From Limosilactobacillus portuensis (GTDB lineage Bacteria; Bacillota; Bacilli; Lactobacillales; Lactobacillaceae): DNA of 41,927 nucleotides. Shown here in pieces: positions 32,101-41,927 of the stretch (its first letter is position 1; each line of letters starts with the position of its first letter). Under the pieces are notes generated by a model. It saw only the letters and a list, made by a program, of their open reading frames with translations. It made no database searches and was not told the DNA's origin. Made by a program: the position numbers and the translations under genes. Location: positions 1-41,927 of the forward strand of contig NZ_JABUXQ010000021.1 in NCBI RefSeq assembly GCF_014838735.1. The letters run 5' to 3'.

Positions 32101-32703
32101 CTAGTTTAGTAGCCTTAAAGCATGACGAAGATATTCTTCCGTAGAAGTTTCTGCTTCTTTTGCCAGTTCTTTTTTAATTCGTTTAACTTCCCGTTCTTTA
32201 TAACCTAAAGCAGTCAACGCTTCTAGAGCATCCTGTAAAGCCTCATTACCATCTTCACCCTCTGGCAATAGCGGCTTTAACAGGTTTGCCTCACTCGGTG
32301 TCAAACGTTCAATCTTATCCTTAAGATCTAAGCAAATCTGTGAAGCAGTTTTCTTGCCAATTCCCGGAAATTTAGTCAGGTATTTAACATCATCGTTGGC
32401 AATTGCATTAATTAACCCTTCATGATCCGGATTGGCCAAAATTGCCAAAGCGCTTTTGGGGCCAATTCCAGAAACATTAATCAACTGCATAAACAACTGT
32501 TTCTCGTCTTCATCACTAAAGCCAAATAACGAAATATCATCATCACGAACAGCTTGGTAAACATAGACGGTTACTTTTTGTTGCTTGTCAATATGATAAC
32601 GGTAAGGATTAGCAACTAATAGTCGGTAGCCGATCCCGTTTACTTCGACCACAATGTAACGCGGTTCGACTACTGTAACTAGTCCGGTTAGGTATTCATA
32701 CAT
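32101..32703 (-). CDS. ruvA: Holliday junction branch migration protein RuvA
   Basis: A 200-residue RuvA: OB-fold N domain (1-62), the helix-hairpin-helix region with [13 protein letters not shown] (about 74-86) and [20 protein letters not shown] (about 109-128), a linker, and a RuvB-binding C domain ([15 protein letters not shown]). It forms the tetramer that holds the four-way junction. It is 17 bp after mutL in the same transcript. Confidence 0.97.
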   Translation of the reverse strand: MYEYLTGLVTVVEPRYIVVEVNGIGYRLLVANPYRYHIDKQQKVTVYVYQAVRDDDISLFGFSDEDEKQLFMQLINVSGIGPKSALAILANPDHEGLINAIANDDVKYLTKFPGIGKKTASQICLDLKDKIERLTPSEANLLKPLLPEGEDGNEALQDALEALTALGYKEREVKRIKKELAKEAETSTEEYLRHALRLLN

Positions 32704-32720
32704 TCTCTTGTACTCCTCTT

Positions 32721-34724
32721 TTAAAATTCATGTTCATCAAAATCTTGAGCAAATGGGACATGTGAATCTTGAATCCGCTTAAACATTTTTTCTAAGTCAC
32801 GGTCGTTAAAGTGAACCGTCACTGGCCTACCGTGTGGACAATTAAAGGGATTTTCACATTTTGGCAATCGCTGTAAAAGTGCCTTAGCTTCACGATCATC
32901 AAGGTGATGATTAGCTTTAATCGCCCGTTTACAACTCATCATAATTGCAGTCCGCTGACGAAAATCGTGAACTGAAATTTTTCCATCATTAATTAACCAT
33001 TCAATCATTTCCTTAGCAGTTGCTTCTTCCTGCCCTTCTGCAAACCAGGTTGGATGAGAACGTAAAATAAAACTATTCGGGCCAAAGGATTCTAAGTGAA
33101 GACCAACTGCTTCAAGCGTATCCAAGTGTTGAGTAATGGTCATCGTATCAACTGTTGAATAATTTAACACTAATGGCACTAAAAAGGTTTGTTGATCATC
33201 GCTTACTTGACCAATCTCTTTACGAAACTTTTCATAATTAATTCGTTCTTGAGCAGCATGTTGATCAACAATATATAACCCATCCCCCGCCTGTGCTAAG
33301 AGGAAAGTTCCTTGCAACTGGCCAATATATTGTAAATCAGGAAAACGTTTTTGCGATTGATCACTTTTATCGTGCACATCTAGTTCAATACTTTCCGCCC
33401 GGGTAGGTTTCTGGGGAGCCTGCTCATCTGGACTACCAAACGGATAAGCAATTCCCTCGTCATGATAGCGTTGATCAAATTTTTGCATCTGCAAACTTAC
33501 CAGTTCACCTTTCTTATGGATAACAACTGGTTCGTGAACAATGCTATCGGCTGCATCAACATCCGCTGGTCCCCCATTTGTAATTACAGTTGCAGAAGAC
33601 GAAGCGGTAGATGAATGAGTAAAACTAGTCGATGGGGTTTCGTACTGTTTAGCTGCCTCATTCAGTTGTCGTTCCAAATCGTCCACATCTGGTTCGTCAG
33701 GAATAAATTGCTTAGCGTCCACATCGGGAATTAAATTTTCTGTTGATATCCGTTGGCGAATAACCTTAGCAATTAGCCCCGCCAGCTGCGGTTCTTTACT
33801 CAACCGGACCTCACGTTTTGCTGGATGCACATTAACATCAACTAATACTGGATCCAGCTGAATATTAAGGACAGCAATTGGGTAACGACCAACCATCAAT
33901 TTTGATTCGTAGCCATTGATAATTGCTTTCGTTAATTCAAAATTACGAATATAACGATGGTTAATCGTGATCGTGATGTACTGACGTGATGCGCGCGTAA
34001 GTTCAGGTAAGGAAACTAGGCCACTAATCTTAAAATCATTATCTTCTCCCGCAAAGGGAAGCATTTTCTTGCCGACCTGAATCCCGTAAATTGCAGCAAC
34101 AACCTGTTGCAAATTATCATTCCCCGCAGTTCGGAATAGTTCCTTATTATTATGCGTCAGGCTAAACGCTACTTGCGGATTAGCCAGAGCCAAACGATTC
34201 ACGATATCGGTAATTCGTGCTAATTCAGTTTGGGGTGATTTCAAATATTTTAACCGTGCTGGGGTATTAAAGAAAAGCTCACGAACAACCACGTCAGTTC
34301 CTTGACGCGCTGGTCCTGGCTTTACATCAACTAATTCACCACCATGAATATGGATTAAGGAACCAGTCGTACTACCTGGTGTCGCTGTTGTTAAAGTAAC
34401 ATCAGCGACTGAGGCGATACTTGGCAAAGCTTCGCCACGGAACCCCATCGTCCGGACCTTAAAAAGATCACGCCGAGTTGTAATCTTACTAGTAGCATGA
34501 CGTTTAAATGCAATTTCAACATCATCATCCGCAATTCCAGATCCATCGTCAATCACTCTAATACTATCTAGGCCAGAATTTTCTACAATAATGTCAATTC
34601 TCTTACTGTTGGCGTCTAACGAATTTTCGACCAGTTCCTTAACAATTGACGCTGGCCGTTCAATTACTTCCCCAGCGGCAATTTGATCCGCTAAGACATT
34701 AGTTAATTCATGGATCTTTCCCAT
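32721..34724 (-). CDS. mutL: DNA mismatch repair protein MutL
   Basis: A 667-residue MutL. The GHKL ATPase motifs are [10 protein letters not shown] (about 28-37), DDGSGIA (near 58) and [13 protein letters not shown] (near 89). The C-terminal endonuclease metal motif [12 protein letters not shown] (near 486) means it is the nicking type that works without MutH, as is normal in Bacillota. A poorly conserved linker separates the halves. It is 10 bp downstream of mutS. Confidence 0.97.
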   Translation of the reverse strand: MGKIHELTNVLADQIAAGEVIERPASIVKELVENSLDANSKRIDIIVENSGLDSIRVIDDGSGIADDDVEIAFKRHATSKITTRRDLFKVRTMGFRGEALPSIASVADVTLTTATPGSTTGSLIHIHGGELVDVKPGPARQGTDVVVRELFFNTPARLKYLKSPQTELARITDIVNRLALANPQVAFSLTHNNKELFRTAGNDNLQQVVAAIYGIQVGKKMLPFAGEDNDFKISGLVSLPELTRASRQYITITINHRYIRNFELTKAIINGYESKLMVGRYPIAVLNIQLDPVLVDVNVHPAKREVRLSKEPQLAGLIAKVIRQRISTENLIPDVDAKQFIPDEPDVDDLERQLNEAAKQYETPSTSFTHSSTASSSATVITNGGPADVDAADSIVHEPVVIHKKGELVSLQMQKFDQRYHDEGIAYPFGSPDEQAPQKPTRAESIELDVHDKSDQSQKRFPDLQYIGQLQGTFLLAQAGDGLYIVDQHAAQERINYEKFRKEIGQVSDDQQTFLVPLVLNYSTVDTMTITQHLDTLEAVGLHLESFGPNSFILRSHPTWFAEGQEEATAKEMIEWLINDGKISVHDFRQRTAIMMSCKRAIKANHHLDDREAKALLQRLPKCENPFNCPHGRPVTVHFNDRDLEKMFKRIQDSHVPFAQDFDEHEF

Positions 34725-34734
34725 CTATGCCACC

Positions 34735-37368
34735 TTACTTTAACTTTTGCTGCCATTGATAAATTTGGTTCATAACGTCCATCGGTGTCATCCCCATCAA
34801 GTTAAGGTTCTTTAATTGCTTAATAATTTTTGCAGCTGCCGGATCCTTTGCCTTTGGCGTAGGAGATCCAAATAGTTCTAGTTGCCCATTTGGATCAACT
34901 AATGGCGGCTGAGGAGCAGAATGAGTAGTCTTTTCTTTAACCTTACTTGTCTCAGGTTGCTGCTCAACGGAGTCAGAAATTGTCGGCAACTTCACATCCT
35001 TTTTTTCTAAAGAGCTAAGAATTTTGTCGGCACGCTTAAGTAGAGTCTCAGGCATGCCAGCCAATTTAGCAACGTGAATCCCATATGACTTATCTGCTGG
35101 TCCGGCGCTCACCTTATGCAAGAAAACCAATTCGCCATTCTTTTCTGTTGCACCAACATGGACGTTTTTTAGCCTCGACAAAGTCGTTTCAAGAGCAGTT
35201 AACTCATGATAGTGAGTCGAAAAAAGTGTTTTAGCCCGCAAATGTTCGTGAATGTATTCAATAATTGCTTGAGCTAACGCCATCCCATCATAAGTAGCAG
35301 TCCCCCGACCAATTTCATCAAATAAGATTAAACTGCGATCAGTGGCGTGCACTAAGGCATTATTAGCTTCCATCATTTCAACCATAAAAGTACTTTCACC
35401 AGAAATTAAGTCATCAGCTGCCCCAATCCGGGTAAAGATTTGGTCAAAAATCGGTAATTCTGCCTGTTCCGCTGGGACAAAGCATCCCATTTGAGCCATC
35501 ACTGCTGTCAATGCTAATTGACGCATATAGGTACTCTTACCAGACATGTTCGGTCCAGTAATCAAAAGAATATCCGTTGATTCATCCATCAGTACATCAT
35601 TAGGAACATATTCTTGATGCCCCATAAACTTTTCAACAACAGGGTGCCGCCCATCCTTGATTTTCAATACGTGCCCCGTGTTCATTTGTGGACGGACAAA
35701 ATGATAATCCTCACTGACAACTGCAAAGCTTTGGAGAACATCTAATTCCGACAACGCTTGAGCCAAGCTTTGTAACCGTTTAATTTGTCCCTTCACTTTC
35801 TCACGAATTTTAACAAAGACATCATATTCAAGTGCGGTTGATTTTTCTTGCGCTCCCAAAATCAATGCTTCTTTTTCCTTTAATTCAGGCGTTGAGAACC
35901 GTTCTGCGTTTACCAGTGTTTGCTTCCGTTCATAGCGGTCACGGGGAATTTTATTGAGGTTAACTTTGGTCACTTCGATGTAGTAACCAAAAACATGGTT
36001 ATAGCCGATCTTGAGGTTATTAATTCCCGTTACCTCTCGTTCGTGCTTTTGTAGATCTGCGATCCATTGCTTACCGTTATTCATCGCGTCACGATACTCA
36101 TCAAGCTGCTGATCATAACCATCCTTAATTACACCACCATCAGTCACGCTAATTGGCGGATCTTCAACAATTGATTTTTCGATCAAGGATGCCACGTCAC
36201 TCAACGGATCAAGCTGCTTTTCTAAGTCAGCAAATGCCGGTGCGTCAAGTGTCTCTAAGGTATATTTAATTTTTGGTACCTGGAGCAATGAAGTCTTTAA
36301 CTGAATTAGATCTCGACCGTTAACACTTCCATATGCCACACGACCAGCAAGGCGCTCTAAGTCATAAACTTTGATCAATTCTTGCTGAATATTATTTCGC
36401 TCAAAATAGTGTTCAAGAAGTTCTTGAACCTTATCCTGGCGAGCACTAATTTGCTTTGGATCAATTAATGGTCGATCTAGCCACCGTTTTAATAGCCGGC
36501 TGCCCATTGCTGTTTTTGTTTCGTCAAGTAACCAGGCTAACGTTCCCTGTCGTTTACCGCTCCGCATGTTGGTCATTAATTCAAGGTTAGTTTTTGAATA
36601 ATGATCAATCTTCATAAAAGAGCTAGGCCGGTAGGAAATTGCTTTTTGCAAATGAGCTAGTGACCGTTTTTGTGTTGTTAACAAATATGAAACCAGGAGC
36701 GAAACAACAGTTTGCTGCCCCTCATCAGTTAAGTCTTGAGTTAAGTAACTCACTTCTGCTTCATTCACAATTTCCGGCTGATGTGATTGTAAAATATTCC
36801 GTTTAGTTAGCTGCTGCTTAAAATCATCCTCAACTGAATCATCAAGGACAACTTCCCGACTCTGCAAATTAATCAACTCGTTAATCGTTTCGTCCTCACT
36901 TGCAAAATCAGTTGTTTTTAACTCCCCAGTTGATAAATCAGTATAAGCCAGATAATAATGACCATTTTGACGAATGATTCCCGCTAAGTAGTTGTTATTT
37001 TTAGCCTGATCACCATTCAGATCCATTTGAGTTCCCGGAGTAATTAACCGGATAACTGCCCGCTTAACCATTCCTTTTGCCTTTTTAGGGTCTTCCATTT
37101 GCTCGCAAATTGCAACTTTATACCCTTTATCAATCAGTACATCAATGTAGCTATTTACGGCTCGATGCGGAACACCACACATTGGAATGGGGTTCTTAGC
37201 ACTATGATTTCTTGTTGTTAGCGTTAACTCAAGCAATTGAGCACCCTTAATTGCATCATCGTTAAAGAGCTCATAAAAGTCCCCTAACCGGTAAAATAAA
37301 AATGCGTCTGGGTATTGATCCTTGACCTTTTGGTATTGTTCCATCATTGGCGTTGTTTTCTTTGCCAC
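34735..37368 (-). CDS. mutS: DNA mismatch repair protein MutS
   Basis: An 877-residue MutS. The mismatch-binding phenylalanine region is [13 protein letters not shown] (about 23-35). The ATPase Walker A is [13 protein letters not shown] (about 605) and Walker [13 protein letters not shown] (about 680). It recognises mismatches and loads MutL. It starts the mutS-mutL-ruvA-ruvB operon after the rny terminator. Confidence 0.98.
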   Translation of the reverse strand: MAKKTTPMMEQYQKVKDQYPDAFLFYRLGDFYELFNDDAIKGAQLLELTLTTRNHSAKNPIPMCGVPHRAVNSYIDVLIDKGYKVAICEQMEDPKKAKGMVKRAVIRLITPGTQMDLNGDQAKNNNYLAGIIRQNGHYYLAYTDLSTGELKTTDFASEDETINELINLQSREVVLDDSVEDDFKQQLTKRNILQSHQPEIVNEAEVSYLTQDLTDEGQQTVVSLLVSYLLTTQKRSLAHLQKAISYRPSSFMKIDHYSKTNLELMTNMRSGKRQGTLAWLLDETKTAMGSRLLKRWLDRPLIDPKQISARQDKVQELLEHYFERNNIQQELIKVYDLERLAGRVAYGSVNGRDLIQLKTSLLQVPKIKYTLETLDAPAFADLEKQLDPLSDVASLIEKSIVEDPPISVTDGGVIKDGYDQQLDEYRDAMNNGKQWIADLQKHEREVTGINNLKIGYNHVFGYYIEVTKVNLNKIPRDRYERKQTLVNAERFSTPELKEKEALILGAQEKSTALEYDVFVKIREKVKGQIKRLQSLAQALSELDVLQSFAVVSEDYHFVRPQMNTGHVLKIKDGRHPVVEKFMGHQEYVPNDVLMDESTDILLITGPNMSGKSTYMRQLALTAVMAQMGCFVPAEQAELPIFDQIFTRIGAADDLISGESTFMVEMMEANNALVHATDRSLILFDEIGRGTATYDGMALAQAIIEYIHEHLRAKTLFSTHYHELTALETTLSRLKNVHVGATEKNGELVFLHKVSAGPADKSYGIHVAKLAGMPETLLKRADKILSSLEKKDVKLPTISDSVEQQPETSKVKEKTTHSAPQPPLVDPNGQLELFGSPTPKAKDPAAAKIIKQLKNLNLMGMTPMDVMNQIYQWQQKLK

Positions 37369-37484
37369 CTAATTTCACCCCGTAAATTTTCTCTCTATAT
37401 AATTTAGAACGTTTTTTTACCCTATCTTTACTTTATTTATTATATTTTTTGCGTAATTCAAGTGCAAGAAAGAGAATCGCCAAA

Positions 37485-37520
37485 ATAAAGAAAGAGGCCA
37501 GGAGATAACCTAGTCTCTTT
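37485..37520 (-). terminator. rny terminator
   Basis: A 12-bp stem with one mismatch (37491-37502 with 37509-37520, AAAGAG...CTCTTT) and a 6-nt loop; the minus-strand tail is CTTTATTTT. It lies 33 bp past the rny stop. Confidence 0.7.
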
Positions 37521-37552
37521 ACCATATTAAAGTATTTTCCCTAACATGTTAT

Positions 37553-39115
37553 TTACTTTGCGTAGTCGATCGCACGAGTTTCTCGAATAACAGTTACCTT
37601 AATATGACCAGGGTATTCAAGCTCCTGTTCAATCTCATGTTTAATATCATGGGACAAAGCAACTGCTTGAAGATCTGAAATTTTCTTTGGTTTGACTATT
37701 ACTCGCAGTTCACGACCTGCCTGAATTGCGTAACTATGATCGACACCATTATGGTCATTTGCAATACTTTCTAGTTTCTTTAAGCGTTGAATATATTGTT
37801 CAAGCGATTCACTCCGCGCACCAGGACGTGCACCAGAAATAGCATCAGCAGCCTGAACCAGCGCAGCAATTACTGATTTTGCCGGAACGTCACCGTGGTG
37901 TGAAGCAATCGTGTTGATTACTACTTTATTTTCTTTATATTTGGTAGTTAATTCAACACCTAGCTCAACATGCGAACCATCAACTTCGTGGTCAATTGCT
38001 TTTCCAATATCATGAAGAAGACCTGCCCGTTTAGCAAGGGTTACATCTTCTCCTAATTCTGCTGCCATTATTCCAGCAAGCTTAGCAACCTCAATCGAAT
38101 GATCAAGAACGTTTTGACCATAACTAGTCCGGTACTTCATTCGTCCAATTGTCTTAATCAAGTCTGGATGCATTGAATGAATTCCGAGATCAAACAGAGC
38201 CTGTTCTCCAGTTTCCCGAAGGTTAGCATCCATTTCTTGACGCGCTTTATCAACAGCCTCTTCAATTCTTGCCGGATGAATCCGTCCATCCTGAATCAAC
38301 TTTTCCAAGGCAATCTTAGCAATTTCACGCCGAACCGGATCAAAGCCACTTAGCACAACGGCTTCAGGAGTATCATCGATAATCAAGTCAATTCCCGTTA
38401 ACGTTTCCAGGGTCCGAATATTCCGTCCTTCTCGACCAATAATTCTCCCTTTCATATCATCGTTTGGTAAGTTAACAACCGAAACCGTTGCTTCAGAAAC
38501 AACATCCGCAGCACTTCGTTGAATTGCTTCAACAATTAACTTCTTTGCCGTCTTATCAGCAACTAATTCAGCATTTTGTTCACTATCACGAATCATAATT
38601 GCCCGCTCGGTCTTTAGCTCTTCCTTAACCTGATCTAAAACCTGTGTCTTCGCTTCATCATGAGACAGTTGAGCAACTTTTTCCAATTCTTGTTGTCGCT
38701 GTTCAATCAATGAATCTGCCTTTTCTTGAGATACTTTTAACTGGTTAGTTTGCTGTTCAAGTTGGTGTTCCCGTTTACCAACAGCACCTTCTCGCTTTTC
38801 AAGAGCATCATCTTTACGATCTAATGAGGTTTCCCGTTGTAAGAGACGATCTTCTTGCTTTTGAACCTCATTCCGTCGTTGTTTCAGTTCTTGTTCAACA
38901 CTTTCCCGGTAACGATGGCTTTCTTCCTTGGCCTCTAAAATAGCCTCTTTTTTCGCCGTCGCTGCATCTTGTTTTGCAGTGGAAAGAATTTGCTCTGCAC
39001 TTTGATTAGCAGCTTTAAGTTGCTTTTCAACAGAAACTTTATGAATTGCATATCCAATAATAATACCGATAATCATAGCAAGCGCGGCGAAAACTAAGCC
39101 GAAAGCTTCCATCAT
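37553..39115 (-). CDS. rny: Ribonuclease Y
   Basis: A 520-residue RNase Y, the membrane-anchored endoribonuclease that begins mRNA decay in Bacillota. An N-terminal helix (about 4-24), a long coiled coil (about 30-200), a KH domain ([17 protein letters not shown], about 222) and an HD domain ([12 protein letters not shown], about 366) are in order. GGAGG lies 4 or 7 nt before two consecutive ATG codons; either may start. It has its own terminator and lies between recA and mutS. Confidence 0.97.
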   Translation of the reverse strand: MMEAFGLVFAALAMIIGIIIGYAIHKVSVEKQLKAANQSAEQILSTAKQDAATAKKEAILEAKEESHRYRESVEQELKQRRNEVQKQEDRLLQRETSLDRKDDALEKREGAVGKREHQLEQQTNQLKVSQEKADSLIEQRQQELEKVAQLSHDEAKTQVLDQVKEELKTERAIMIRDSEQNAELVADKTAKKLIVEAIQRSAADVVSEATVSVVNLPNDDMKGRIIGREGRNIRTLETLTGIDLIIDDTPEAVVLSGFDPVRREIAKIALEKLIQDGRIHPARIEEAVDKARQEMDANLRETGEQALFDLGIHSMHPDLIKTIGRMKYRTSYGQNVLDHSIEVAKLAGIMAAELGEDVTLAKRAGLLHDIGKAIDHEVDGSHVELGVELTTKYKENKVVINTIASHHGDVPAKSVIAALVQAADAISGARPGARSESLEQYIQRLKKLESIANDHNGVDHSYAIQAGRELRVIVKPKKISDLQAVALSHDIKHEIEQELEYPGHIKVTVIRETRAIDYAK

Positions 39116-39254
39116 TTCACCTCCGCTTTCACTATTTTTATTATTGGTTCAATTAATTAGTTTAATTTAACCGTATGATAAATTAAATACCACACAAATT
39201 AAATTTTAAGCTTGCCATTAATTAGTGTCAACCATTCTTTCAATAATTAAAGAA

Positions 39255-39288
39255 GGCCGAGAAAAACAAAATGATTTTCTCGGTCTTT
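39255..39288 (-). terminator. recA terminator
   Basis: Stem GACCGAGAAAA with TTTTCTCGGCC (39275-39286 with 39255-39266), loop about 8-9 nt; the minus-strand tail is TTCTTTAATTATT. It lies about 55 bp past the recA stop. Confidence 0.75.
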
Positions 39289-39343
39289 ATCTATTACCAA
39301 TAGTTATTAAACTTAAAGAATCTAATTCTTAGTATTTAACTTC

Positions 39344-40426
39344 TTACTTTTTGCTTGCTTCTTCAATGGTTTCTTGCTTTGCTTCAGAATTAGCGCTTTG
39401 CTTCTCATTCTGAGTCTTATTTGCAGTATCCTTTAATGGTTCCATTCCATTGGCTTCGCGAACCTTGTTCATCAGCTCGGTCATACTATCAGGGTGTTCA
39501 GCTAACCACTTCTTAGCATTTTCACGTCCCTGACCAATCCGTTCATCGCCATATGAGTACCATGCGCCAGATTTCTTAACAAGATCTTGCTCAACAGCCA
39601 TGTCAAGAAGTTCACCAGTCTTAGAGATTCCCTCACCATACATAATGTCAACTTCAGCACGTTTAAATGGTGGAGCAACCTTATTTTTGACGATTTTAAT
39701 CTTAGTCCGGTTACCAATAACATTAGTCCCGTTTTTAATCTGTTCAGACCGACGAATTTCCATCCGAATTGTTGAGTAGAACTTTAATGCTCGACCACCA
39801 GTAGTAGTTTCTGGATTACCGAACATCACACCAACTTTTTCACGAATTTGGTTAATAAAAATGGCAATCGTCTTCGTCTTATTAATTTCTCCAGAAAGCT
39901 TCCGCAATGCTTGCGACATTAATCGTGCTTGAAGACCAACATGGGCATCACCCATCTCACCCTCAATTTCGGCACGGGGAACAAGCGCAGCCACGGAGTC
40001 AACAACCACCAAATCAACTGCTCCACTGGAAATTAATGCATCTGCAATCTCTAGCCCTTCTTCCCCAGTATCAGGTTGGGAAAGAAGCAAGTCATCGACA
40101 TTTACACCCAATGCCTCTGCATATTGAGGATCAAGGGCGTTTTCCGCGTCAATATAGGCAGCCGTTCCGCCTTGACGCTGTACTTCAGCGACCGCCTGTA
40201 AAGCTACGGTCGTCTTACCTGAACTTTCAGGACCATAGATTTCTACAATTCGACCACGAGGATAACCACCTACACCAAGGGCCTTATCAATTGCTAATGA
40301 ACCACTTGAAACTGTAGCAATCTTCATATCGGCAGCGTCACCCATTCGCATGATGGAGCCCTTACCGAAATTCTTTTCAATTTTACGAATTGCGACATCA
40401 AGTGCTGCTTTTCGTTGATCAGCCAA
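39344..40426 (-). CDS. recA: Recombinase RecA
   Basis: A 360-residue RecA. Walker [14 protein letters not shown] (about 66-78), [20 protein letters not shown] (near 153), loop L2 near [21 protein letters not shown], and an acidic, charged C-terminal tail are standard. It forms the strand-exchange filament, activates LexA cleavage, and completes transformation with the comG-delivered DNA. The start codon is TTG (MADQRK) with GGAGG 7 nt upstream; no ATG is near. A LexA-type box lies over the end of cinA upstream. Confidence 0.98.
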   Translation of the reverse strand: MADQRKAALDVAIRKIEKNFGKGSIMRMGDAADMKIATVSSGSLAIDKALGVGGYPRGRIVEIYGPESSGKTTVALQAVAEVQRQGGTAAYIDAENALDPQYAEALGVNVDDLLLSQPDTGEEGLEIADALISSGAVDLVVVDSVAALVPRAEIEGEMGDAHVGLQARLMSQALRKLSGEINKTKTIAIFINQIREKVGVMFGNPETTTGGRALKFYSTIRMEIRRSEQIKNGTNVIGNRTKIKIVKNKVAPPFKRAEVDIMYGEGISKTGELLDMAVEQDLVKKSGAWYSYGDERIGQGRENAKKWLAEHPDSMTELMNKVREANGMEPLKDTANKTQNEKQSANSEAKQETIEEASKK

Positions 40427-40462
40427 AATAATTCCTCCTTTGAAACGGAATATCCGTTAATA

Positions 40463-40490
40463 ATCATAACAGTTTTAGACAAAAAAACAA
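40463..40490 (-). promoter_or_regulatory. recA promoter
   Basis: On the minus strand, TTGTTT (40485-40490), 16 bp, TATGAT (40463-40468) with an extended -10 TG. Between it and the ribosome binding site a 6-bp inverted repeat (AACGGA at 40444-40449, TCCGTT at 40453-40458) can form a leader hairpin. Confidence 0.6.
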
Positions 40491-40499
40491 GAATTTTAG

Positions 40500-40513
40500 C
40501 AAACAATAGTTCG
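40500..40513 (-). promoter_or_regulatory. LexA (SOS) box upstream of recA
   Basis: CGAACTATTGTTTG on the minus strand matches the Gram-positive SOS consensus CGAAC-N4-GTTYG exactly. It lies just upstream of the recA -35 and abuts the cinA stop at 40515. It indicates DNA-damage induction of recA. Confidence 0.75.
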
Positions 40514-40514
40514 G

Positions 40515-41756
40515 TTATTTTTTTAATTCTTGTAAAAGCATCTGTAGACCATATTGGACACTCAACAACCGAATTTCTTGTCGTCCCAAATATCCAGCCA
40601 ATCGCAACTGCTTAGAGATAGTAGGTTGTCCTTTGCGTGCTAGTCCAATCCACACCGTTCCGGCTGGTTGTCCTTCTAGCTCATCGGGTCCTGCTACACC
40701 TGTAAAGCCGATTCCAAAATCTGCATCAAGTTTTTTTCGTGAGTAATCTGCCATTGCCTGAGCAGTTGCGCTACTTACAACCCCGTTTTGTTTAATCAGT
40801 GAAGCTGGGATACCGAGCAAGCTGATTTTTGCTTCAGCAGCATAGGTAACAAAGCCGCCATCAAAGATTGCTGAAGCTCCAGGAACTGAACAAACCGTAC
40901 TTTGAAAGAGCCCGCCAGTTAAGCTTTCAGCTCCCGTAATTTTTAACTTTTGCTGCTTCAGGAGACCTACAACTTCATTCGCTAAATTAAAGTCATTTCC
41001 CATTCCCAAATAGTATTGTTGCTCCTTTTTCAGAATTGCCTCAGTCACCTGATCAAACATTGCCTTAATATCTGCTTGTGCATCTGTAATTATCGTCAAC
41101 CGCAGTTCGATATTAGTTGGTTTGACATAGGAGGTAATAGCAACGTTAGGGTAGTCTGCCATTATCGGCTTTAACTCGTTCATCAAGGTCGATTCAGGTC
41201 GACCAAGAAAATGGAGTGCTCGTGTTTTGATCGTTTTTTGAATACTAAACTCCTTGATAATTCGTGGAAGGACCTCCTGATTCACCATTGCTTGAAATTC
41301 GGCAGGGGGTCCGGGAAGAATTACCACTCGGTGCTTTTCCGCTTTAAACCAGCTTCCTAAAGCGAGTCCCCGCGAGTTTGGAATCAGCTCACCAATATAT
41401 TGAGCCTGTCGCTTATTTTCAGGTTGAACCGGAATTTGTCGCTGTGCAAAGATCCCCAAGAGGTGGTGCCAGGTTTGATCATCAGTCTTTACCAGTGCTC
41501 CAACACCCCGTGCAACAGCTGACAAGGTAACATCATCTGCTGTTGGTCCTAACCCGCCACAAACAAAAATAATCTCCGCGCGATCCTGCGCATCCCGCAC
41601 ACAGTTAATAATGGCAGTTGGATCATCCCCGACTGTTACTTGTGTTGCCACCGTAATACCTAACGAATTGAGCTTTTTTGCTAAAAACGCTGAATTAGTA
41701 TTCGCAATTTCACCACGCTGCAGTTCATCACCAACTGAAATAATTTCTGCATTCAT
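40515..41756 (-). CDS. cinA: CinA family competence/damage-inducible protein
   Basis: A 413-residue CinA with an N-terminal MoCF-type domain (about 1-170, ISVGDELQRGEIANTNSAFL, VCGGLGPTADDVT) and a C-terminal CinA/PncC amidase domain (about 255-413, TGAESLTGGLFQSTVCSVPG, GFTGVAGPD). The C-terminal part deamidates NMN in other bacteria; in transformable streptococci CinA recruits RecA. I start at the ATG at 41756, with GGAGG 8 nt upstream; a TTG at 41771 overlaps that site. It directly precedes recA, the classical cinA-recA pair. Confidence 0.96.
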   Translation of the reverse strand: MNAEIISVGDELQRGEIANTNSAFLAKKLNSLGITVATQVTVGDDPTAIINCVRDAQDRAEIIFVCGGLGPTADDVTLSAVARGVGALVKTDDQTWHHLLGIFAQRQIPVQPENKRQAQYIGELIPNSRGLALGSWFKAEKHRVVILPGPPAEFQAMVNQEVLPRIIKEFSIQKTIKTRALHFLGRPESTLMNELKPIMADYPNVAITSYVKPTNIELRLTIITDAQADIKAMFDQVTEAILKKEQQYYLGMGNDFNLANEVVGLLKQQKLKITGAESLTGGLFQSTVCSVPGASAIFDGGFVTYAAEAKISLLGIPASLIKQNGVVSSATAQAMADYSRKKLDADFGIGFTGVAGPDELEGQPAGTVWIGLARKGQPTISKQLRLAGYLGRQEIRLLSVQYGLQMLLQELKK

Positions 41757-41816
41757 GTTTTTTGCCTCCAACTAGTAATAACGTAAAATTACTTTAATTT
41801 TATTTTTTAAGGCAGA

Positions 41817-41927
41817 TTGTAAAATTTAAGTTGAACATTTAAGTAGACAGAAAAACCCATCAAGGTCTTTAATGGTGTTACCACAACATTCCATTAGAAA
41901 GAAGGACCTTAATGGGCACCACTATTT
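41817..41927 (+). mobile_element. Possible left end of an insertion sequence (IS30-like?)
   Basis: Past cinA the sequence changes character. An AT-rich end (ATTGTAAAATTTAAGTTGAAC) is followed by a hairpin (41856-41870 with 41902-41916) that buries both GAAGGA and an ATG at 41912. The frame starts MGTTI and runs off the edge. MGTTI plus this layout reminds me of IS30-family transposases common in limosilactobacilli, but five residues cannot prove it. The left boundary is approximate. Alternatively it could be an ordinary structured leader of a host gene. Confidence 0.4.

Noticed and set aside
39907-40317. 136-codon open frame on the plus strand opposite recA
   Set aside because: Composition is rich in His, Gln and Pro as expected for an antisense shadow of recA, and it has no ribosome binding site or family resemblance.
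1-41927. CRISPR arrays, prophage genes, toxin-antitoxin pairs or a defence island
   Set aside because: No regularly spaced repeats, integrase, or recognisable defence domains were seen in either strand; the window is core genome apart from its last 110 bases.

Overview
The window is a low-GC Bacillota chromosome segment that reads as a Lactobacillaceae genome, most likely Limosilactobacillus. Three things point there. The first 117 bases are the 5' end of a 16S rRNA gene whose V1 region resembles my memory of the oris/antri/vaginalis/pontis group. The gene order is typical of lactobacilli (comG operon - methyltransferase - ackA; alaS - ireB - ruvX - DUF1292 - cvpA - mutS2 - trxA; cinA - recA - rny - mutS - mutL - ruvA - ruvB). 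Most genes have strong GGAGG-type ribosome binding sites. The species call is a guess from about 110 bases. Nearly everything is on the minus strand; only dedA, an mscS-family channel gene, yslB and a possible transposase start at the right edge are on the plus strand.

Left part (1-6,300): the start of a leftward rRNA operon with two tandem promoters; a dedA gene; a leftward yutD - HAD phosphatase - DUF1461 cluster; a metallophosphoesterase; then ackA and a YtxK-like methyltransferase, which share their own promoter. Competence block (6,284-9,898): a complete comGA-GG operon for the transformation pseudopilus, insulated upstream by two terminators. Regulation block (10,078-13,859): yebC, an unrecognised four-helix membrane protein, ccpA with a cre site on its own -35 box, and the ytxH/ytxG pair that accompanies ccpA in other Bacillota.

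Middle (13,990-22,750): an MscS-family channel convergent with a CBS-domain protein of the c-di-AMP-binding CbpB/DarB type; a racE - rdgB - phosphodiesterase unit in which the last gene carries an apparent +1 frameshift in a run of six G; yslB; trxA, mutS2, cvpA; then DUF1292, ruvX and ireB. alaS (22,932-25,586) is preceded by a T-box leader with a GCU specifier. A cshB-like helicase and an nrnA-like phosphoesterase follow, then gnd.

Right part (29,478-41,756): a DNA repair and recombination cluster read leftwards as cinA, recA (LexA box, TTG start), rny, mutS, mutL, ruvA, ruvB, then a gene for a tRNA-guanine transglycosylase-like protein and yajC. The transglycosylase-like protein sits where lactobacilli and bacilli usually keep queA/tgt. 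It keeps the zinc site but has lost the recognisable catalytic motifs, and it is the most unusual protein in the window. The last 110 bases look like the left end of an insertion sequence whose transposase start is buried in a hairpin.

Overall this is core genome: housekeeping, competence, repair and carbon-catabolite control. I see no CRISPR array, prophage or defence island. The candidates for something undescribed are the transglycosylase-like pseudoenzyme coupled to ruvAB, the four-helix protein between yebC and ccpA, the probable CTG start of the methyltransferase, and several structured intergenic elements.
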